Shown here: positions 8,591-16,912 of the stretch, in pieces
Layout: each line of letters begins with the position of its first letter
Position numbering within the stretch: the stretch's first letter is position 1
Assembly: GCA_900539595.1 (NCBI GenBank)
Contig: UQCQ01000006.1
Span: 1-64,000, forward strand
Length of the DNA: 64,000 nt
Reading direction: 5' to 3'
DNA from: an uncultured Mollicutes bacterium
GTDB taxonomy: Bacteria; Bacillota_I; Bacilli_A; RFN20; CAG-826
Made by a program: the position numbers and the translations under genes
The notes under the pieces: generated by a model
The model's database searches: none
The model's input: only the letters and a program-made list of their open reading frames with translations
Told to the model about the DNA's origin: nothing

Positions 8591-8648
8591 TGGGAAATAT
8601 ATTTTATATGATAAAACGGAAGAGATAAAGTGATATCTAGGGAAATCT

Positions 8649-11213
8649 ATGATCATCGTAAAAAACCTAACAAAAGTTTATAAAAGCAAAAAAGCAAAGA
8701 TTTGTGTGGCACTTAACAACGTGTCATTTTCACTTCCAAGCAAGGGCTTGGTTTTTGTGGTTGGTAAAAGCGGAAGCGGAAAGTCGACCATGCTCAATCT
8801 GTTGGGTGGACTGGACTCATTAACGTCTGGTGAAATCAACGTCTTTGGCAATCAACTGAACGAATACAGTGAAAGTGAACTTTATTCCTTTCGCTCAAAT
8901 ATCGTGGGTTTTGTCTTTCAAGACTTTCATCTTCTTGACGACTTGACCGTTGCGGACAACGTGAGGCTATCCCTCAGACTCATGGCAGAAGACGATGACG
9001 AGAGAGTTGAAAAAGCCCTTGAAAGTGTAGAACTTCTTGAATACAAGGATAGATACCCCCGTGAACTTTCGGGAGGCCAACAACAACGTGTGGCAATAGC
9101 AAGAGCACTTGTCAAAAATCCCGACGTTATTTTTGCAGATGAACCCACAGGGAACCTTGACAGCAATACAACTGAGCAAATCATCAAACTGATAAAGGAA
9201 ATTTCAAAAGAGAAATTGGTTGTTGTGGTATCCCACAACCTTTTTGATGCCTATGAGTATGCGGACAGAATCATTGAGTTGTCTGAAGGAAGAATTATCA
9301 ACGACTTAGTGATCAACGAGAAGTATGAAAATGCCGTGGAAGTCAAGGATAACAAGGTCATCATCCCTATGCTGAAAAGATTCAAACAGGATGAGCTTGA
9401 CAGCCTTCTTTCCATTTGCAAAAGAGATGAAATATTAAAAATAGAACAGTCAAACAACAAGTTCAAACAAAAAGAGCAAAAGGAAGAACCTCTACAAGCA
9501 AAAGTCCCTCAAAAGAAGACAAAAGGGCTATCATTTTTTAATTCAGTCAAGTTTTCCGCTATGTTTGGCAAGCGCAGAATTATTGGATTTTTGCTGTCAG
9601 CAATCTTCGCATCAATGCTGATTTGTGTATTATCCTTGGCGCAATCCATTGCAAATTTTGATGCAAAGTCTATGGCGGTGGACAGTATGACTGAAGGCTC
9701 GGTTTATGCAGTAAGAAAGGATTTGGATACCCTCAGTGGACAGGTGCATGCAAGAGTCATAACCGATGAGGATTTTGCCAAAATCAAGCAAGCGTCCCCT
9801 GATGCAAAACTGTACAAACTCTATATGAGTGGTTTGTACATCAACGGCTACACCATTGGCCACCAAAAAGTGCCTACCGTAACTCAAAGCGGACTACACA
9901 TTGTTGAAACCTCAGGAACTCTTGAAACCAACGAAGAATATGCCAAGAAACTCCTGCGTCTTGACAATTTGGACATATATCGAGGTTCTGTTGAGCAGAA
10001 TACGGGCGGAATCTACATCACCGACTTCGTTGCGGACTCCTTCATATTTTATGGCAAAGCAGAAAATTATGATGAGATTTTAGGACAACAATTCGAAGGA
10101 AGTAACGACTATTGGCCAGATGGTTACGTCAACGGAATCATCAAGACTAGCTACAAAGAAAAGTATGAAGGGGTTATTGATCAAATCAACAGTATGACAA
10201 AGGAATCCCCCTTAACAGAAGAAATTATTTCCTTTTTGGATTACGTCAATCAAGCCCTTGCAATCAGTTACTATTTTGGTGACAACTACAAAGAAATATC
10301 TTCTGCTAACATCTACGAAGGAAACTACGTTTACACCAGGAATTTCTTTGTCAACGGAGTGGATGCTTCCTCAACAATTTCATATATCTCCTGTGGTAGT
10401 TATTTTGACTGCGTCTTGGGTGATAATGAAGTGTTTATGGACGTTGAGGCCTACAACAAGATTTTTGGCACCGAATACACTTACGGCAACTGCGACACCT
10501 TTGTCCCCCATGCAATCAGTTTTTTGAGCAGTGATTTCAACAACGAAGTCATTTATTCAAAGCAAATGACAGTTGCAGGAATTGGCAAATGTAAAGGCGG
10601 AAATATGCTTCTTGCAGACAACGTGTTTTATGAGTACAAAGAAAAGATGTTTCATTGCTATGGAGTCTACGCTGACGGCGAAGACGTCAGTGGATTCATC
10701 AACTACACAATGGATAACGGCTATTCAAATATTTCTCTCAAAATGTCCGCAATACAAACAATGTCACAAGCAGTTGAGACCTTCAACAAATTTTTTGAAT
10801 TTATCGCGATGATTTTGGTGTGCGCCTGTGTGTTTATCATCACCAGCTTTGGTGTGAAAAACATCAAGTCTAAGATGTATGAAGTCGGAGTGATGAAAGC
10901 CCTAGGATGTAAGCTGTCAAGTTTTTTTGTTATATTTGGCTTGCACACCTTGCTTATTGCTTTTACAACAATAGTTGTGTTCGTTGTAGGATACGTGGCA
11001 TTTGCCAACGTGGCAAACCATATCTTGTTGGAATCACTGAAAGCCATTACTCCTACAAAAATAATGCTCGACCTTCAATTCATAAAATTTGATTGGCGGT
11101 TGGCCCTTATTAACTCGGCAGTGGTTGTGTTTATATCAATCGTGTCAACCATCATTCCAATCATCTTGTTGAGGCGCATCAAACCTGTCACAATAATTAA
11201 AGCAAAAGAATAA
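8649..11213 (+). CDS. ABC exporter: ATPase fused to a MacB/FtsX-type permease
   Basis: This 854-residue protein carries an N-terminal ATPase of the LolD/MacB class: Walker A GKSGSGKST (about 39-47), signature LSGGQQQR, Walker B VIFADEPTGNLD and the switch His in VVSHN. A charged linker (230-300) follows, then a membrane helix (IIGFLLSAIFASMLICVLSLA, about 310-330). A large extracellular domain of about 370 residues comes next. Three C-terminal helices carry the FtsX-type stretch (MYEVGVMKALG). This four-helix layout belongs to mechanotransmission exporters that move peptides, lipids or antimicrobials rather than importers. It stands alone without a two-component system or accessory protein nearby, so the substrate is unknown. 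Confidence 0.88.
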   Translation: MIIVKNLTKVYKSKKAKICVALNNVSFSLPSKGLVFVVGKSGSGKSTMLNLLGGLDSLTSGEINVFGNQLNEYSESELYSFRSNIVGFVFQDFHLLDDLTVADNVRLSLRLMAEDDDERVEKALESVELLEYKDRYPRELSGGQQQRVAIARALVKNPDVIFADEPTGNLDSNTTEQIIKLIKEISKEKLVVVVSHNLFDAYEYADRIIELSEGRIINDLVINEKYENAVEVKDNKVIIPMLKRFKQDELDSLLSICKRDEILKIEQSNNKFKQKEQKEEPLQAKVPQKKTKGLSFFNSVKFSAMFGKRRIIGFLLSAIFASMLICVLSLAQSIANFDAKSMAVDSMTEGSVYAVRKDLDTLSGQVHARVITDEDFAKIKQASPDAKLYKLYMSGLYINGYTIGHQKVPTVTQSGLHIVETSGTLETNEEYAKKLLRLDNLDIYRGSVEQNTGGIYITDFVADSFIFYGKAENYDEILGQQFEGSNDYWPDGYVNGIIKTSYKEKYEGVIDQINSMTKESPLTEEIISFLDYVNQALAISYYFGDNYKEISSANIYEGNYVYTRNFFVNGVDASSTISYISCGSYFDCVLGDNEVFMDVEAYNKIFGTEYTYGNCDTFVPHAISFLSSDFNNEVIYSKQMTVAGIGKCKGGNMLLADNVFYEYKEKMFHCYGVYADGEDVSGFINYTMDNGYSNISLKMSAIQTMSQAVETFNKFFEFIAMILVCACVFIITSFGVKNIKSKMYEVGVMKALGCKLSSFFVIFGLHTLLIAFTTIVVFVVGYVAFANVANHILLESLKAITPTKIMLDLQFIKFDWRLALINSAVVVFISIVSTIIPIILLRRIKPVTIIKAKE

Positions 11214-11338
11214 AAAGGTAGTTTACTTTGCAAAAATGATGCTGTCGGTTTTTTTATGTTGAGACAATAATACTTATTTAAGTTACAGCATAAATACGGG
11301 CAAAACCTGTGTTTTTTGTAACATTATTTGCTGTAATG

Positions 11339-11805
11339 TTAGTTATCAGCTGATGTGAAACATTTTAGCAATCTCGGGCATCTGACCTCGCCCGTATTCT
11401 TCATAATCCGTTTCAGGCTGTCAAGTTCCGCTTGGTTTGGCGATCTCAGCTTGAGCACCATCCTCGGGGTCGAATTGTATCGGTCCATCCAGGCTTTCCC
11501 TTGTTTCCTGAGATCCTCCAAAGAATAGAATCTCAGATTCCGGTAGAACTTCTCCTGGTCGATTCTGTGGCTTCTTTCGACTTTTCCGTTGTGCTCGGGC
11601 GTCCTCGGCCTTATGAATTGGTGGCGGATCCCGTGGGCGGCCAAAAACGGCTCCAAGGCGTTGGGGTACCCGCGGCCGTATCGGCTCCCCTCGCCTCTGA
11701 AGGCCTTGTCGGAGAACTCGCTCCCGTTGTCGGTCTGGAGCACCTTGGGGGCGTATCCGAAGAAGCCATGCGCCGCGCGAAGATTGTTTTCAAGGCCATT
11801 ATTTA
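11339..11805 (-). pseudogene. IS3-type integrase-core fragment (C-terminal part)
   Basis: The minus-strand frame reads ...NNLRAAHGFFGYAPKVLQTDNGSEFSDKAF... and then RPRTPEHNGKVERSHRIDQEKFY and ends at a normal stop. DNGSEF contains the second catalytic Asp, and HNGKVERSHR contains the catalytic Glu of the rve integrase core. The first Asp and the whole N-terminal HTH half are missing. The frame remains open to about 11805, where it meets the beheaded gene on the other strand. The GC-rich composition differs from both flanks. It is a dead remnant. Confidence 0.8.
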
Positions 11806-12303
11806 GCTGGGTCGGGCGTCAGCGCCGTTTCTTACGTCATTGAAGAAATCGACAACGCAACAGGAAAAGTTCTATTTAGAAAAGAAATAGATGCTGTGCC
11901 AAACGTTGTTCACGACGTCGCCGCTTGGGAAAAGCACAATCTAAAGCAACCAGCAATCGTCACCGAGAAAAAGCAGATGATTGAGCTAATGGAAATAAAT
12001 CCAAGATTCTACGAATTGGCAGACCCTTCTTTGAAAGAGGATGAAGAGTTGGCAAAGAAGGCTATAGAGGGTAGTGAATTTAATTATGAGGTGCTCGCCG
12101 AAAGATTCAAAGCGAGGAGAGATTTCCAATTGGCCGCAGTAGCTTACTATCCCTTTATGCTAAGGGTTTTACCTAAAGAGGTCCTAAAAGATTATGCGTT
12201 CCTTCTTGAGGCGTGCAAAAGAAACAAAAGCATCTTGTCGGAAGATATAATCGACGATGACATTAAGAATCGAATCAAGAAAGAATTGAACATATTGGAC
12301 TAA
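11806..12303 (+). pseudogene. 5'-truncated gene of unknown function, cut by the IS3-type remnant
   Basis: The frame is open leftward beyond the GTG at 11896 and encodes credible protein from about 11812 (VSAVSYVIEEIDNATGKVLFRKEI...VVHDVAAWEKHN). It therefore lost its start where the transposase fragment joins. The remaining 160 or so residues are mostly helical (EELAKKAIEGSEFNYEVLAERFKARRDF, then LPKEVLKDYAFLLEACKRN) and look like a TPR-like or ankyrin-like scaffold. No family is named. Translation from the GTG is possible but there is no ribosome site. A good terminator follows. Confidence 0.55.
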
Positions 12304-12432
12304 AAAGATAGCACAAGCGATTCCAATGCTTTGATGCATCATAAGTTCAATATGTCGCCGCCCAAGCTCAACCATCCAGCTTTGCACAAAACCATCCATC
12401 CTGACGACGCAGCAACAAAACACATAGAAACT

Positions 12433-12463
12433 GATCTGACCAACCATCAGATCTTTTTCTTTA
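12433..12463 (+). terminator. Rho-independent terminator
   Basis: GATCTGA (12433-12439) and TCAGATC (12447-12453) form a perfect stem around a seven-base loop, followed by TTTTTCTTT. It ends transcription of the beheaded gene at 11806-12303. Confidence 0.85.
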
Positions 12464-12960
12464 CGCCCACGCCCAACCATACGCCAGACGCCCACGCCAC
12501 CCCCCATACCCATACCCATATCCATATACATCTATAGCCACGCCGCCGATCCCTTCGCCCCAAGCATGAACCCAGCCTTCGCCCGCGCCTGCCGCCCAGC
12601 CCATCGCCGACGCCGACCTTCCGTCCTATATATAAATATATAGACCAATCGCTCCATGCCTTCCGCGCCGCCGCAGATCGCCCCTCGCTTCACCCTCGCC
12701 CAGGACGCCCCACGGAGCCCATACGCAAGCCACGTCGCACGACGCCACGCAGCCTAAGCAAACGCCAGCCCCGACGCCGAAACGAGGCCCACGACGCCCC
12801 GCGGACGACCAGGCTTTTCGGGCGCTCGCAAACCAGGCCCGGCGCGGCAAAATATGGGTGGACGACCGTGTGCAAAATCGGATGGGTGGGACTGGACAAC
12901 GACACAAAAATTGATAAAAATTGATGGGTTTCCTTCTTTCTAAAAATGAGGGAAATCCTC
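12464..12960. other. C-rich, gene-free tract with strong strand asymmetry
   Basis: For about 400 bases the plus strand is dominated by C, with far fewer G, in an otherwise AT-rich neighbourhood. No frame has a ribosome site or plausible protein; the frames seen are low-complexity Arg/Pro/Gly. Inside are a CCCATA-type run (12501-12520) that gives four closely spaced G runs on the minus strand (12491-12517, G-quadruplex-like). There is also an AT palindrome CTATATATAAATATATAG at 12626-12643. It could encode a structured RNA on either strand, or be a degenerate repeat tract. Confidence 0.5.
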
Positions 12961-13112
12961 TTTTTTGATGTCACCAGTATGCGAATAAACCAGCAAGAAC
13001 GTTGAATCTGATAATATGAATCTTGAAAACGTGGGTTTATGCGGGACTATGTGTATTAGAAACACCATTACAAAGCGAACGAATTATCTATTTATGCGTT
13101 ACTGAAAATTCT

Positions 13113-13166
13113 AAGAGAGTATCGCGAGTCTTGGGTAACGCAGGATTCGCGATATTCTCTTTTATT
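13113..13166 (+). terminator. Strong hairpin before the Fic gene, terminator or attenuator
   Basis: AAGAGAGTATCGCGA (13113-13127) pairs with TCGCGATATTCTCTT (13147-13161) through 15 positions with one wobble. A TTTTATT tail follows. No complete gene lies just upstream on the plus strand, so it may be a leader attenuator for the Fic gene that starts 70 bases later. Confidence 0.65.
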
Positions 13167-13230
13167 GCCTAAATATCGTTGTTTACTGCCTAATATGAGA
13201 TATAATTTAAGCAGAAAAGAGAAATCATTA

Positions 13231-14271
13231 ATGAGAAAATTCGATTATTCGTTTTTAGAAAACCAAGTCCCCGCTAGATTGCTGAATTTAACAGCAATTA
13301 TTTATGATATCAAAGGTAAAGAAAGCGTTCGTTTACATGATAATCCTAAACTTTTTAAAAAATTAAAAGAAAAGGCCATTAGAGATTCTATTAAAGGAAG
13401 CAACGCTATTGAGAATATTCATACAACGGAAAAGCGTATTAACGAGATTGCTGCCGGTGATAATAATGCTTTCACACACCCTGAAAAAGAAATCATTGGT
13501 TATAGAAATGTTCTTAATGATATCCATGCTTTTAATGAAAGAATCATTTTTGATAAAACCACAATATTATCTCTTCATAAACAATTGTTAGATGTCGCTA
13601 AAAGCGAGAACAGGGGTCAATTCAAAAAAGAACCAAACTTTATCAGCGAAACAAGAAATGGCAAAAAATATGTTGTTTTTATTCCTGTGGCTCCGAAAGA
13701 TGTCGCAGAATCAATTGATCAAATGCTAATTGCTTTTAATGAAGCAAGCCACAATCCAAACATCAATCCATTATTGTTGATTTCGTGTTTTATCTTAGAT
13801 TTTCTTTGTGTTCACCCATTTGATGATGGAAACGGAAGAATGTCTAGATTGTTAACGTTATTGCTACTTTATAAACGTGGATTTGATATCGGAAGATTTA
13901 TTTCCATTGAAAATATGATTAATGAAAACAAAGGAGAATATTACCGTACCCTTCTAGAATCATCTATAAATTGGCAAGATAACAAAAACAATTATGAACC
14001 ATTTATGCTGTACATGATTCAAATCCTCTATGAATGCTATACCAAATTAGATGAGAATATCTTTTCTCAAATCGATAAGAAATTATCAAAGACAGAAAGA
14101 ATAGAAGTGCTTTTGCTAAATGCTTTTGTACCTATTTCCAAAAAAGGAATACAAGATCAACTCCCGGATGTAAGTGAACAATTAATTGAGATGGTTTTAG
14201 CCAAATTACTTAAAGAAGGAAAAATAATTAAAATCGGTACATATAAAGATGCGATGTATTATCGTAATTAG
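13231..14271 (+). CDS. Fic-family AMPylase/nucleotidyltransferase
   Basis: The start is the ATG at 13231 (MRKFDYSFLENQVP), the usual beginning of this subfamily; the longer frame from 13165 has no support. The 346-residue protein has the complete Fic motif HPFDDGNGRMSR with catalytic H195. An N-terminal inhibitory helix motif SNAIEN has E61, which in class II Fic proteins blocks ATP. The C-terminal 90 residues form a winged-helix (PISKKGIQDQLPDVSEQLIEMVLAKLLKEGKI). Such proteins transfer AMP or another nucleotide onto target hydroxyls. No separate antitoxin gene is adjacent, which fits self-inhibition. Target unknown. Confidence 0.9.
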   Translation: MRKFDYSFLENQVPARLLNLTAIIYDIKGKESVRLHDNPKLFKKLKEKAIRDSIKGSNAIENIHTTEKRINEIAAGDNNAFTHPEKEIIGYRNVLNDIHAFNERIIFDKTTILSLHKQLLDVAKSENRGQFKKEPNFISETRNGKKYVVFIPVAPKDVAESIDQMLIAFNEASHNPNINPLLLISCFILDFLCVHPFDDGNGRMSRLLTLLLLYKRGFDIGRFISIENMINENKGEYYRTLLESSINWQDNKNNYEPFMLYMIQILYECYTKLDENIFSQIDKKLSKTERIEVLLLNAFVPISKKGIQDQLPDVSEQLIEMVLAKLLKEGKIIKIGTYKDAMYYRN

Positions 14272-14437
14272 TGTTTGTGACTGAGATGTAATTTAATTCG
14301 TTTCAACCTTGCGAAAACACATATATTAATTCGCGTCTCAACGTTGAAAGGCGCATACATTCTGTGCCTCAATGCACGTTGAAACCGTTGTGGAATTAAC
14401 CTTAAGAAAATAACGCCTGTTCAAAAGCGTCTTTCCT

Positions 14438-14491
14438 GCAATTTACACTTTTTTGCAGGATGTTCGATATAGCAATTTACACCTTTTTGCA
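14438..14491. repeat. Two direct copies of a 20-bp element, 34-bp period
   Basis: GCAATTTACACTTTTTTGCA at 14438-14457 and the same with one base different at 14472-14491. Each copy begins GCAA and ends TTGC, so it has short inverted ends. It lies 200 bases before the small ORF at 14690. Its spacing and AT-rich direct-repeat form resemble the repeats before the AAA ATPase genes at 28968 and 55080. It may be an operator, perhaps left by a lost gene. Confidence 0.6.
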
Positions 14492-14689
14492 AAATCTGAT
14501 TTAGAAGTATCGATTTGCAATACGAATGCAAAGGCGCATATTGATGTGGGTTTTTGAGGCTATTACAGAACTAAGGATGCATAGAAAAAATGAATAACAG
14601 AGATCGAATATAGTCTATGAAGAGCTGCTCCAATATGCGAAGCTAATGAAATGCGATAAGGCAATGAGACAATATTTGGAGGTGCTCGT

Positions 14690-14773
14690 ATGATTAGCAC
14701 AAAATCAGTTAAGATACATCAAAGCGAGATTGCTTATCGCAAAGTCGAAAAAAGAAAGCAGGTGTCAAAATGA
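14690..14773 (+). CDS. 27-residue small protein, translationally coupled to the next gene
   Basis: ATG at 14690 follows TTTGGAGGTGCTCGT, the best ribosome site in the area. The product MISTKSVKIHQSEIAYRKVE continues with a short basic tail and ends at a TGA that overlaps the next start as ATGA (14770-14773). The 14770 gene has no good ribosome site of its own, so the small ORF probably serves as a coupling leader. It is strongly basic, and a functional peptide is possible. Confidence 0.6.
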   Translation: MISTKSVKIHQSEIAYRKVEKRKQVSK

Positions 14774-15336
14774 GCTCGGAATTGTATTTTTATAGAGTGA
14801 AAAAGGTAGATAGGATTTTGCCGAAAGTGATTGATATCGACGAAACGCCTATCGATTATTCCTATTCGGACGAAGAACATGCTGCTGACTGGGAAAAAGA
14901 TATCGGGCAAAGATGCTTGATAAAGCATCGTACAATAAACATTTTTGATGCCGCGCGGAAAGTGTTCGGTAGACCAGCAAAATCAATGCAATATATGAAT
15001 TGTGGTGATTTCCGATGCTTTGATGAAGGCGGGGATTTGATCGGTGTTCTCACGCAGGAAATGATGGAACCGCATTATTATACTGACGAGACATGGTCTT
15101 ACGTTTATGAAAAGGAACAGATTCTGGAAGGCGTTTCCGCGTATCCGATAGAAGCGGTTCGCAACGGGATATTGAATTATGAAACTCTGATTGCCTGGGC
15201 AGAAGAGGTAACAAAGTATATCGATGAGCATTACTCTGGCGAATGTTACCAAGAGGAAGGCCAAACTTTATTTGCCATAATGAAGGCTGCGCTATGCGCA
15301 AAAGCGGGAGAAATGATTTGCTGCTGTGTTGATTGA
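14770..15336 (+). CDS. Unknown 188-residue acidic protein
   Basis: The start overlaps the stop of the small ORF by ATGA. The sequence begins MSSELYFYRVKKVDRILP and has evenly spread Asp/Glu, several Tyr and Trp residues and a helical C-terminus (TLFAIMKAALCAKAGEMICCCVD). It has no signal peptide or membrane segment. It resembles small cytoplasmic proteins often found beside polymorphic or mobile cassettes, but no family is recognised. Confidence 0.65.
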   Translation: MSSELYFYRVKKVDRILPKVIDIDETPIDYSYSDEEHAADWEKDIGQRCLIKHRTINIFDAARKVFGRPAKSMQYMNCGDFRCFDEGGDLIGVLTQEMMEPHYYTDETWSYVYEKEQILEGVSAYPIEAVRNGILNYETLIAWAEEVTKYIDEHYSGECYQEEGQTLFAIMKAALCAKAGEMICCCVD

Positions 15337-15358
15337 ATCCATAGTAACTGCTTTTTGT

Positions 15359-15411
15359 TAGCCCACGCTGTCGATAAACACAATTAGAGTGCCTGCTTTC
15401 GGGCTACCAAT
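15359..15411 (+). repeat. 53-nt repeated element, copy A (possible structured RNA)
   Basis: This copy matches 16743-16795 at 39 of 53 positions; 12 of the 14 differences are transitions. Two short stems can be drawn, at element positions 11-13 with 20-22 and 33-36 with 43-46. In each stem one pair changes on both sides between copies (T-A to C-G, C-G to T-A), and one U-G becomes U-A. That keeps pairing while changing sequence. It lies upstream of the gene at 15528. Confidence 0.45.
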
Positions 15412-15497
15412 ACAAAAAGGTGTAGTGAAGCGGTATGTAACAAAACCTGCAAAAATGTTTTACACTGATTCGCATCGCTAATTTTCAAAATAAAATA

Positions 15498-15530
15498 GGG
15501 TGCAAAGAGGAGCCGTCTGGCACCCTTTTG
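15498..15530 (+). promoter_or_regulatory. Hairpin holding the ribosome site of the next gene
   Basis: GGGTGC (15498-15503) pairs with GCACCC (15520-15525). The loop contains AGAGGAG, the only good ribosome site before the TTG start at 15528, and the stem is followed by TTTTG. The layout suits either a weak terminator or translation control, downstream of the 53-nt element. Confidence 0.4.
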
Positions 15531-16235
15531 AAAAACGGATTTTACCCCTTTGCGGCCGTGATTTATCATAATGGCATGAAATTCAAGGCGATCTTTGACA
15601 AATACCCTGTTGCAAAGGTCCTTGTCTGCACCACCGACTTTTCTGTGAATTCCGCTTACAAGGATGACGAGGAATTCATTCGCTTCACAAAAGAGAAAAT
15701 CGATTTAAGGAATTACGCGAAGAAGCGTTATGAAAACAAGCAGGAGACGATTCGATTTTATTTATACAACATTGTTTCCATCGCTTTGAAGCTGGAAGGC
15801 TTTGAGTTCCCATATCTGACGTGGAATTACGGCCATTGCGATTATGACAACGAATTAAGTAAGGAATTGATTGAAAAAGTTAGGGAACTATATCGAAAGT
15901 ATCTGCCCTTATATCATCGACTGATCCAATGTGTGATTTACAGTAGCTGCCTTAAACATGAAGTTGCCGATGTCCTCAAAAAACATGTGATACGCGCGAA
16001 CTTGGAAGAGTTCTTTATTTTGAACAACGGGGAACACGAGCTGACGTTAGTGATAAGCCTGGAGAAAGAAGTGAAGGATTATTTGATCAACGAGGTAAAG
16101 GGCGAAGAAGAATTAGGCAGCACATATCTTGAATATGCTCTTTATAAAGGCCCACACTTGACTAGGGACGAAGGTCTTTACGGCTGCATTCCTCACGAAG
16201 ACTGCCTATACGAAGACGAAGAAGAGGAAGAATAA
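15528..16235 (+). CDS. Unknown 235-residue protein
   Basis: The frame is open from 15441 without an ATG. TTG at 15528 follows AGAGGAG by about 15 bases; an ATG at 15576 lacks a ribosome site. The protein begins FYPFAAVIYHNGMKFKAIF. It has a basic-aromatic middle (LTWNYGHCDYDNELSKELIEKVRELYRKYLP) and ends in an acidic tail (CLYEDEEEEE). No membrane segment or known motif is visible. The N-terminus is uncertain and the gene may be slightly truncated. Confidence 0.55.
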   Translation: MKNGFYPFAAVIYHNGMKFKAIFDKYPVAKVLVCTTDFSVNSAYKDDEEFIRFTKEKIDLRNYAKKRYENKQETIRFYLYNIVSIALKLEGFEFPYLTWNYGHCDYDNELSKELIEKVRELYRKYLPLYHRLIQCVIYSSCLKHEVADVLKKHVIRANLEEFFILNNGEHELTLVISLEKEVKDYLINEVKGEEELGSTYLEYALYKGPHLTRDEGLYGCIPHEDCLYEDEEEEE

Positions 16236-16742
16236 TCGCCGCAGAATTTGGTGAGTAAACTACTAGTTAGACAATCGCGAGCATTAATCGAAGACAAGTA
16301 TTTGAACCAAGTGGCCCGTGCGAATGGAATCCGACGTCGTTAACGTTGCAGATATTTATAAAAATGAAAAAACTGACACGATAACTTCGCAATAACCATA
16401 TTGCAGGTTTTAGAAGGTGGTTAACGGATTCATGGAAGTGGGCGATTGTTCCATCGGATGCATGCCTTTGGCCGTCCTCGCTTTATTAAGCGGGTCTCTG
16501 CATAATTTATTTAATTTTTTTATGCACCAAAATCCTGAAACCATTTGTTTTATGCATCAAATATAGTTTCGACGGCGACTCGATATTATCGAAAATGAGT
16601 GATACAGTGGTAAGCTCGTTGAAGCTTATCGCTTTATGGCGAAGTGCCAGAGGAAGGAGTTCTACGGCCTCAAGCGGCTGGAGTCCGAAGACGAAAAACC
16701 ACCGAATTGCTCGGTGGATAGTTCTTCCGCTTTACGTCATTC
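16236..16742. other. Gene-free spacer
   Basis: No credible frame. It holds two near copies of TTTATGCAYCAAA (about 16518-16530 and 16550-16562). There are small hairpins CGCTTTATTAAGCG (about 16480) and CCACCGA/TCGGTGG (16699-16705 with 16711-16717). None has a T run good enough to call a terminator. Confidence 0.4.
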
Positions 16743-16795
16743 TAGTCCGCGCCGTTTATAAACGCGATTAGAGTGTCTATTTTAAGACTGCCAAT
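16743..16795 (+). repeat. 53-nt repeated element, copy B (possible structured RNA)
   Basis: Partner of 15359-15411; see that entry for the alignment and paired changes. In this copy the first stem is longer because GTTTATAAAC is a perfect palindrome. It sits in a gene-free region on the plus strand, downstream of a convergent gene end, so it is not simply a leader of the following gene. Confidence 0.45.
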
Positions 16796-16912
16796 CTAAG
16801 AAATGAAAAGTTCTCTAAATGGTCGTCGGTTGCGAAAAAAAGGGGGTTTCTTTCGTGTGCAAAACTTTGAAAGGAAACCTTGGTGACTAATTTTAAAGAC
16901 GAAAAATTAGGG

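Noticed and set aside
12331..12974. Several frames in the C-rich tract
   Set aside because: They are low-complexity Arg/Pro/Gly/His translations produced by biased composition, without ribosome sites.
15359..15411. Element A as a tRNA or tRNA fragment
   Set aside because: TAGCCC pairs with GGGCTA and CCA follows, but the length is only about 51 bases and there is no T-loop or anticodon arm; copy B pairs poorly there.
16699..16717. Hairpin CCACCGA/TCGGTGG as a copy of the HTH gene end seen at position 10-26
   Set aside because: Similarity covers only about 20 bases and does not extend on either side.
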